From the NCBI GenBank assembly GCA_959597175.1, contig CAUFXM010000001.1, forward strand, positions 236,922 to 300,921: 64,000 nt of DNA, in the 5' to 3' direction. This stretch comes from an uncultured Methanomassiliicoccales archaeon. Its GTDB lineage: Archaea; Thermoplasmatota; Thermoplasmata; Methanomassiliicoccales; Methanomethylophilaceae. Under the pieces are notes generated by a model. That model worked only from the letters and a program-made list of their open reading frames with translations. It ran no database searches and had not been told where the DNA came from. Position numbers and translations under genes: made by a program. This document shows positions 59,008-64,000 of the stretch, in pieces (the first letter of the stretch is position 1; each line of letters starts with the position of its first letter).

Positions 59008-61002
59008 ATGGAACTGGGACTCGGACTGGATACGGGAGGGACGTACACCGATGCGGTCATCATGGACCTGGAGAAGGGCAAGGTCCTCTCCAAATCCAAA
59101 TCCATGACGACGAGAGACGACCTCACCATCGGCATCGAGAACGCGATGGACCTCCTCGACCAGGATCTGCTCAGGGATGTCGGCGTCGTGGCGCTATCGT
59201 CCACGCTTGCCACCAACTCCGTCGTAGAGGGGAAGGGGTGCCGCGTGGCACTCATAACCATCGGCAGCGACTACGACAACACGGTCCCTGCCGACTACAG
59301 CATCAGAATCAGCGGCGGACACGACATCCACGGCGAGCCCTTGGAGCCGCTGGGAGTCGTCGAGGCCGCAGAGTTCATGAAGTCCATCGCCGGGAAGGTC
59401 GAGGGGCTCTCGATCTCCGGATACCTGTCCGTCAGGAACCCGGAGCACGAGCTGACAATCAAGACCCTGGCAAGGGAGGCTTTGAACATACCGGTCGTCT
59501 GCGGTCACGAGCTGACGTCCGAGCTAGGCTTCAACGAACGCACGACCACGTGCGTAATGAACAGCAGGCTGATACCCATCATCGACGAGCTCATCCGCTC
59601 CGTCAGACGCGCACTTGACGAGCGCGACATCAAGGCCGCACTGATGATCTCACGCGGCGACGGCAGCATGATGAGGGACACCTTCGCCAGGGAGCGCCCG
59701 GTGGAGACCATCCTATCCGGCCCAGCGGCCAGCCTCATGGGGGCCATGTTCATGACCGGAATCAAGGACGCCATAGTGATGGACATGGGCGGCACGACCA
59801 CCGACATCGGGATACTCAGGAACGGAAGACCCGGACTCGATCCCGAAGGAGCGGTCATCACCGGCAAGAGGACCAGGATCATGGCCGCTCGGGTGTACAC
59901 ATCCGGAATCGGCGGGGACAGCCGCATCGTCGCCAATAGGAGGGAGGTCGTCCTGACCCCCGAGAGGGTCGTGCCGCTCTGCGTCGCCGCGGTGAGGTGG
60001 CCGGATCTGCTGAACGACCTGGAGAGGGCCGCCAAGAAGCGCGCCGTCCCCATATCGAGACCGCTCAGCAGACCGGAATCCAACCTCCTGGACACCGAGT
60101 TCCTGTACACCGTGAAAATGCCGCCGGAGAACTACGGGTTCGGAGACCTGGACAGGTCGCTCCTGACCTTCTTGTCGGACAGGCCCCGCACGCTGAAGGT
60201 CGCTGCCTCGGAACTCAAGGTGAACACGTTCGACCTCAACGTCCAGAAGCTGGAGGAGCTGGGATTCGTACAGAGGATAGGGCTCACACCGACGGACATA
60301 CTTCACGTTGCCGGAACGTTCACCGACTTCGACAGGACCGCCTCCGAGATGGGCGTGCGGTACCTGGCAGCACTGGCCGGCGTGACTGAAGAGGACTTCG
60401 TGAGGTCGGCCAAGTCCGCGATCCGCAACAAACTGTGCATGGAGCTCATGACGGCACTGATCACCGAGGACACGGGAGAACCGGACCTCGGAACGTCAGG
60501 AAGAGACCTGCTCATGAAGGCGATCACTGGAGGACACGGGAAGGACTTCGGTTGCTCGATCAGACTCGACAAGCCCATCATAGGCATAGGCGCGCCATCC
60601 GGCGTCTACATGAGATGGGTCGGAGACGCCCTTGGCACCGAAACCGTCATCCCGGAGGACTCGGATGTCGGCAACGCCATGGGTGCAATCTGCTCATCCA
60701 TCTCCGAATCCATCAAATTCGTCATCAGACCCATGATCCCCATGAGGGATGACGCGCGTTACGAGGTGTTCTCCAAACTGGGGAGAGAGTGGTTCCTGAC
60801 GGAAGAGGACGCCATAAAATCATGCGAGTCAAAGGGCAGGGGGTACGTCACCGACCTTGCCCTCAGAAACGATGCCGATGTCGTGGACGTAACCATGGAT
60901 GTGTCCAGGAAGTCGTATATATACATTCCTGAGATGGGCAACCTCGACGAGATCACGATGGTCATCAATGCTGCCGGGAAACCGAAGATGTTCTCTGAAT
61001 AA
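59008..61002 (+). CDS. Hydantoinase/oxoprolinase HyuA-like ATPase
   Basis: The 664-residue protein belongs to the hydantoinase A/oxoprolinase family (acetate kinase-Hsp70-like fold). The start LGLGLDTGGTYTDAVIMD contains the phosphate loop; ALSSTLATNSVVEGKG and IVMDMGGTTTDIGIL are further ATP-site motifs. An insert around 370-435 (LKVAASELKVNTFDLNVQKL) looks like a winged helix. No HyuB partner gene is present, so classical hydantoin or 5-oxoproline cleavage is not assured. It lies upstream of an MttB-type gene on the same strand and could be an activating ATPase for corrinoid proteins or act on the substrate. ATG at 59008 has AGAAGGTG before it. The stop is TAA. Confidence 0.75.
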   Translation: MELGLGLDTGGTYTDAVIMDLEKGKVLSKSKSMTTRDDLTIGIENAMDLLDQDLLRDVGVVALSSTLATNSVVEGKGCRVALITIGSDYDNTVPADYSIRISGGHDIHGEPLEPLGVVEAAEFMKSIAGKVEGLSISGYLSVRNPEHELTIKTLAREALNIPVVCGHELTSELGFNERTTTCVMNSRLIPIIDELIRSVRRALDERDIKAALMISRGDGSMMRDTFARERPVETILSGPAASLMGAMFMTGIKDAIVMDMGGTTTDIGILRNGRPGLDPEGAVITGKRTRIMAARVYTSGIGGDSRIVANRREVVLTPERVVPLCVAAVRWPDLLNDLERAAKKRAVPISRPLSRPESNLLDTEFLYTVKMPPENYGFGDLDRSLLTFLSDRPRTLKVAASELKVNTFDLNVQKLEELGFVQRIGLTPTDILHVAGTFTDFDRTASEMGVRYLAALAGVTEEDFVRSAKSAIRNKLCMELMTALITEDTGEPDLGTSGRDLLMKAITGGHGKDFGCSIRLDKPIIGIGAPSGVYMRWVGDALGTETVIPEDSDVGNAMGAICSSISESIKFVIRPMIPMRDDARYEVFSKLGREWFLTEEDAIKSCESKGRGYVTDLALRNDADVVDVTMDVSRKSYIYIPEMGNLDEITMVINAAGKPKMFSE

Positions 61003-61330
61003 TCTATACATTAGAGAGTTTAACATGTGTTTTCATGATAGTTTCATTAACAATTTTTCACAATCTAAACGTCGTTACTATTCGTGAAAACTGTTGGATG
61101 CATTCATATCCATCATTATTTTAACAAAATATCGACGAATGAGTCTTCTGTTTATCTGAAATTCCCTCAAATCTGGTAAATTTGATTTCCAAATCAAAGA
61201 AATTCACAACATTTCTCTCGAAATATGGTTGATTTTTGTTCTAAATAAAACAATTAAATTTTCTTAATCAATGAAAACTTTAATATATTTAATAAAAATA
61301 TTTTAACCATACCCCAGGAGGGGGAGGAAA
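61003..61330. promoter_or_regulatory. AT-rich promoter region of the mttB-like gene
   Basis: The gap is very AT-rich. It contains a perfect 8-base inverted repeat TTTGATTT-CC-AAATCAAA (61181-61198), a TATA region TTAATATATTTAAT (61280-61293), and a strong ribosome site GGAGGGGGAGG just before the ATG at 61331. The repeat could end the hyuA-like transcript or bind a regulator. No gene is visible. Confidence 0.55.
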
Positions 61331-62788
61331 ATGAAGAGACCAAAGCTAGAGATTCTTTCAAAGTCGGAGATCATCGACATCGATGCCGCAAGCAAAAGGG
61401 TACTCGAGGAAGTAGGACTGATGGTCAACCACGACAAGGCCAGGCAGATGTTCAAAGAGGCCGGGTGCGAGGTTGACGAGAAGACCAAAGTCGTCAAGAT
61501 CCCCGAGTCTCTGGTCGTCGAGGCCATGTCGAGCACCCCGACCAACTACAAATACTACAGCCGTGACGGAAAGCACGACGTGACCCTCGTCGGAGACGGT
61601 TCCAAGACCCTTTTCGCGCCTCTCGGAATCGCCACCAACGTCACCGATTACGTTTCTCCCGGTGTCTTCAAGAAGAGGGCCTCCACACTCAAGGACCTCT
61701 ACAACATGTCCAAGATCGTCGATGCATGCCCGAACATCGACCACATGATTCAGGGAATCTCGGCCATGGACCTCATGACCGTCAGCGACAAGAACCGCCG
61801 TGTTCGCGAGTTCGACGCCCTGCTGACCGGAACCTCCAAGCCCTTCATGTGGGACTCGGACTACAGGTACAACGAGGACTGCTTCAAGATCGAGGCGGCC
61901 TGCTACAGCGGTGACGAGGAGGAGGCCAGGAAGAAGCCGTTCTACATGAACGTCAGCTGCACCACCAGCCCCCTTCAGCTGGACTACGCCCTCTGCGACC
62001 TGTGCCTGACATCCGCCGAGTTCAACGTCCCGATGATGGTCATGACCATGGGAATGTGCGGTACCTCCGCTCCAATCCACATCGCTGGAACCCTGGTCGA
62101 GAACAACGCCGAGGTCCTGGGAGGACTCATCCTGTCCCAGCTCGCCAACAAGGGCGCTCCTAACCTCTACGGAAGCTGCACCACATCATTCGACTTCCAC
62201 TGCAACAGCGCTCCCTGGGGAACCCCCGAGGGAAGCCTGATCAGCGCCTGCGTCGGACAGCTCGCCAACTACTACGGCGTCCCGTCCATCGTCATGGGTA
62301 CCGCCTCCGACTCCAAGATGCCCGACATCCAGTGCGGACACGAGGAGACCATGAACATGATGCTGCCCACCCTCGCCGGTGCCACCAACCTCACCGGTGC
62401 CGGAATGATGGAGCTCGGAATGTCCCACTCCCTCGAGAAGATGGTCATCGACAACGACCTCTTCGGCGTCATGAACAGGATCATGGAGGGAGTCGAGGTC
62501 ACCAAGGAGACCATGATGGTCGATGACATCATCGCAGTCGGTCCCTTCGGAGACTACGTCGCCCACCCGACCACCATCGAGAACTTCGGAATGATCAACC
62601 ACTCCGACTGCCTCGACCACAACATGTACGATGAGTGGGTCGCCGGTGGCAGCAAGGCTGCCCTCGACCTCGCCCACGAGCGCGTCCTCGACATCATCGC
62701 CAACCACCAGGTCACCCCGATCGACAGCGATGTCCGCAAGTCCATCGACGGTATCATCAAGGAGGCCGACGCGAAGTACAAGGGATGA
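61331..62788 (+). CDS. MttB-family methyltransferase without pyrrolysine (quaternary or tertiary amine type)
   Basis: The 485-residue protein belongs to the trimethylamine methyltransferase (MttB, COG5598) superfamily. Features are KSEIIDIDAASKRVLEEVGL at the start, LFAPLGIATNV, GGLILSQLANKGAPNLYGSC and SDSKMPDIQCGHEETMNM in the barrel. Pyrrolysine-containing MttB has an in-frame TAG; here the whole gene is open, so this is a non-pyrrolysine member, like glycine betaine methyltransferase MtgB and relatives. It should transfer a methyl group to the corrinoid protein starting at 63948. The substrate is unknown. Biased codon use and a strong ribosome site suggest high expression. Confidence 0.85.
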   Translation: MKRPKLEILSKSEIIDIDAASKRVLEEVGLMVNHDKARQMFKEAGCEVDEKTKVVKIPESLVVEAMSSTPTNYKYYSRDGKHDVTLVGDGSKTLFAPLGIATNVTDYVSPGVFKKRASTLKDLYNMSKIVDACPNIDHMIQGISAMDLMTVSDKNRRVREFDALLTGTSKPFMWDSDYRYNEDCFKIEAACYSGDEEEARKKPFYMNVSCTTSPLQLDYALCDLCLTSAEFNVPMMVMTMGMCGTSAPIHIAGTLVENNAEVLGGLILSQLANKGAPNLYGSCTTSFDFHCNSAPWGTPEGSLISACVGQLANYYGVPSIVMGTASDSKMPDIQCGHEETMNMMLPTLAGATNLTGAGMMELGMSHSLEKMVIDNDLFGVMNRIMEGVEVTKETMMVDDIIAVGPFGDYVAHPTTIENFGMINHSDCLDHNMYDEWVAGGSKAALDLAHERVLDIIANHQVTPIDSDVRKSIDGIIKEADAKYKG

Positions 62789-62844
62789 GTGATCCCCCTC
62801 CATTGCAGAGATGCAATGAGCTGATTGCTTCAACCACATTTTAC

Positions 62845-62866
62845 TGCCGTCCCGCAAGGGGCGGCA
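62845..62866 (+). terminator. Hairpin with GCAA loop between mttB-like and permease genes
   Basis: TGCCGTCCC-GCAA-GGGGCGGCA forms a 9-base stem (one G-T) closed by a GNRA-type tetraloop, 57 bases after the methyltransferase stop and 25 bases before the permease start. It could be a partial terminator or an RNA-stabilising element that lets the methyltransferase be made in excess. Confidence 0.5.
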
Positions 62867-62891
62867 CATCACAAATCGTGAGTTGATACAA

Positions 62892-63875
62892 ATGGACACA
62901 GTAGTTTTGATCCTTGATATCCTGGTGTGCATAGCCATTGCACTGGGTATCTACTACATGGTCAGGGATATGGTCCACCACAAGGACCAGACCATGGCCG
63001 AGCTCAAAGTCGGTGGATGGTCCAAGACCATCAAGACCATCATCATCTCCACAGTCTTCCTGTTCCTCGACATGTTCGGAATCGGTTCCTACGGACCCCA
63101 CATGGCCTGCTGGAAGATCTTCAAGGTCACCCGTGACGAGTGGATCCCCGGAACCCTCAACGTGTGCATGCTGACTGCCACTCTCGTCGAGACCCTCTAC
63201 CTGGTCAACAACGTCGACGTCGAGATGACCACCCTGATCCCCTGTATCATCGCCGCCACTCTCGGATCCTGGCTCGGAGGCGGAATCGTCGTCAAGCTGA
63301 ACGTCAACAAGATCCGTCTCGCGGTCGGACTCGCTCTGGCCATCGTCGGTATCGTCCTCATCCTGCAGCTCACAGGCATCATGCCCACTGGAACCGAGGG
63401 AGAGGGAAGCCACGGACTCCAGGGAATCTCCCTCGTCATCATCGTCGCCATCAGCCTGCTGTTCGGTGCCCTGATGACCATCGGAATCGGAATCTACGCG
63501 CCCCTGCTGGCATGCGCCAGCCTGCTGGGAATGGACCCTCTGTACGCCACACCCATCATGCTCGGAACCTGCGCGTTCATCTGCCCCGCCGCAGCCATCC
63601 GCTTCGCCAAGGCCAGCTACGACTCTGACAAGCCCAAGTACGACAGGAAGATCGCCGTCGTCGTCACCCTGACCGGATGGATCGGACCCGTCATCGCGTC
63701 CAACGTCCTCCTGGCCCTCCCGACCACTGCTCTCAAGTGGATCGTCGTCTGCGTCATGTTCATCGTTTCCGCCATGATGCTCTACCAGTGGTACAACAAG
63801 TCCGCTGACGCCGTCGCCGAGAAGGAGGATGCTGAGCTCGCTTCGATAGAGTCGGAGCCCCAGCAATCCCAATGA
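62892..63875 (+). CDS. TauE/SafE (TSUP) family membrane transporter
   Basis: The 327-residue membrane protein has about eight hydrophobic segments and the two repeated motifs of TSUP transporters: FLFLDMFGIGSYGPHMACW in the first half and FGALMTIGIGIYAPLLACASL in the second. TSUP proteins move sulfonates, sulfite or organic acids; here the gene sits between an MttB-type methyltransferase and its corrinoid protein, so it may import the methylated substrate. ATG at 62892 (MDTVVLILD) is used; a TTG at 62883 is less likely. The C-terminal tail is hydrophilic. Confidence 0.8.
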   Translation: MDTVVLILDILVCIAIALGIYYMVRDMVHHKDQTMAELKVGGWSKTIKTIIISTVFLFLDMFGIGSYGPHMACWKIFKVTRDEWIPGTLNVCMLTATLVETLYLVNNVDVEMTTLIPCIIAATLGSWLGGGIVVKLNVNKIRLAVGLALAIVGIVLILQLTGIMPTGTEGEGSHGLQGISLVIIVAISLLFGALMTIGIGIYAPLLACASLLGMDPLYATPIMLGTCAFICPAAAIRFAKASYDSDKPKYDRKIAVVVTLTGWIGPVIASNVLLALPTTALKWIVVCVMFIVSAMMLYQWYNKSADAVAEKEDAELASIESEPQQSQ

Positions 63876-63900
63876 AGGGCTGAATAAAAACTAACGATCA

Positions 63901-63926
63901 ACCAAACCCCTTACCAAACCCCTTAC
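63901..63926. repeat. 12-base tandem repeat before the corrinoid gene
   Basis: ACCAAACCCCTT occurs twice in tandem (63901-63924) and is followed by ACC, in the spacer between the TSUP permease and the corrinoid protein gene. It may be an untranslated-region repeat; no function is known. Confidence 0.4.
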
Positions 63927-63947
63927 CAACAAAAAGGTGAAGACTAA

Positions 63948-64000
63948 ATGAGTCAGGAAGAAGTCAACAACAAAGCCAAACAGGCAGTGCTGAAGTACAA
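63948..64000 (+). CDS. Methyltransferase corrinoid protein (partial, N-terminus only)
   Basis: The ATG at 63948 opens MSQEEVNNKAKQAVLKY and runs off the window edge. This start is typical of the helical cap domain of MtbC/MttC-type corrinoid proteins. A ribosome site AAGGTGA lies about 8 bases upstream. It follows the TSUP gene on the same strand and is the probable methyl acceptor of the mttB-like gene. Only 17 residues are visible, so the family call depends mostly on context. Confidence 0.65.
   Translation, partial: MSQEEVNNKAKQAVLKY

Noticed and set aside
61331..62788. Pyrrolysine-containing trimethylamine methyltransferase MttB
   Set aside because: The entire 485-residue frame is open without an in-frame TAG, so the protein does not contain pyrrolysine.

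Overview
The window is a high-GC archaeal chromosome segment, most likely from a methanogen of the order Methanomassiliicoccales (Thermoplasmatota). The evidence is a complete coenzyme F430 operon, an anaerobic cobalamin pathway with an ECF cobalt importer, two corrinoid methyl-carrier proteins, an MttB-family methyltransferase, TATA-type promoters in AT-rich gaps, and archaeal genes such as an Hjc-like resolvase. Every complete gene whose stop codon I checked ends in TGA or TAA and none in TAG, as expected in an organism that decodes UAG as pyrrolysine. The genus is not determined.

Layout. 0-2.3 kb: the edge of a membrane or secreted protein gene, a YqaJ-like nuclease and a DUF1828/DUF6978 pair (accessory, possibly defence). 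2.7-4.3 kb: a methyltransferase, a DUF1847 protein and a shortened member of the nitrous-oxide-stimulated-promoter family. 4.3-9.8 kb: the F430 operon cfbC-cfbA-cfbE-cfbD-cfbB plus a small conserved gene, with 4-base overlaps. 9.9-16.1 kb: a methyltransferase, lipase-like hydrolase, GNAT, RluB/RsuA-type pseudouridine synthase, pirin and a metal P-type ATPase. 16.3-29.4 kb: a cobalt and cobalamin block made of a CbiMN-Q-O-O transporter, cbiL-F-H-C on the minus strand and cbiD-G-(JET fusion)-A on the plus strand. Two of its promoter regions share a TTGG-N9-CCAA element. 29.5-33.2 kb: cysS, a radical SAM protein and an SstT-type symporter. 33.2-38.0 kb: an operon of circularly permuted ATP-grasp, alpha-E, transglutaminase and two M14-like proteins, leading into the symporter. 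38.2-43.2 kb: Hjc-like nuclease, tRNA-Thr, FKBP isomerase, a flavin-reductase-like fragment with a 49-residue neighbour, a CARF-type regulator, tRNA-Arg and a decayed GNAT with a small partner gene. 43.3-46.1 kb: the dat-ddc pair for 1,3-diaminopropane. 46.5-50.8 kb: twin hairpin repeats, a DUF3800 protein and a GlnPQ-like amino acid ABC transporter. 50.9-53.0 kb: a peroxiredoxin with its fused reductase. 53.2-64 kb: methylotrophy and accessory genes, namely an ACT-domain protein, an orphan corrinoid protein, an APC permease, a truncated HTH protein, a transposase-like protein that appears to lack catalytic residues, and the cluster hyuA-like / mttB-like / TSUP permease / corrinoid protein, which runs off the end.

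How it fits together. The cfb genes make F430 for methyl-coenzyme M reductase. The cbi genes make the corrin ring needed by the corrinoid proteins. CfbA, a sirohydrochlorin chelatase, may serve both pathways. The right-hand cluster probably feeds methyl groups from an unidentified methylated amine, taken up by a TSUP or APC permease, into this metabolism. Most intergenic features (operators, hairpins, promoters) are inferred by eye and untested.
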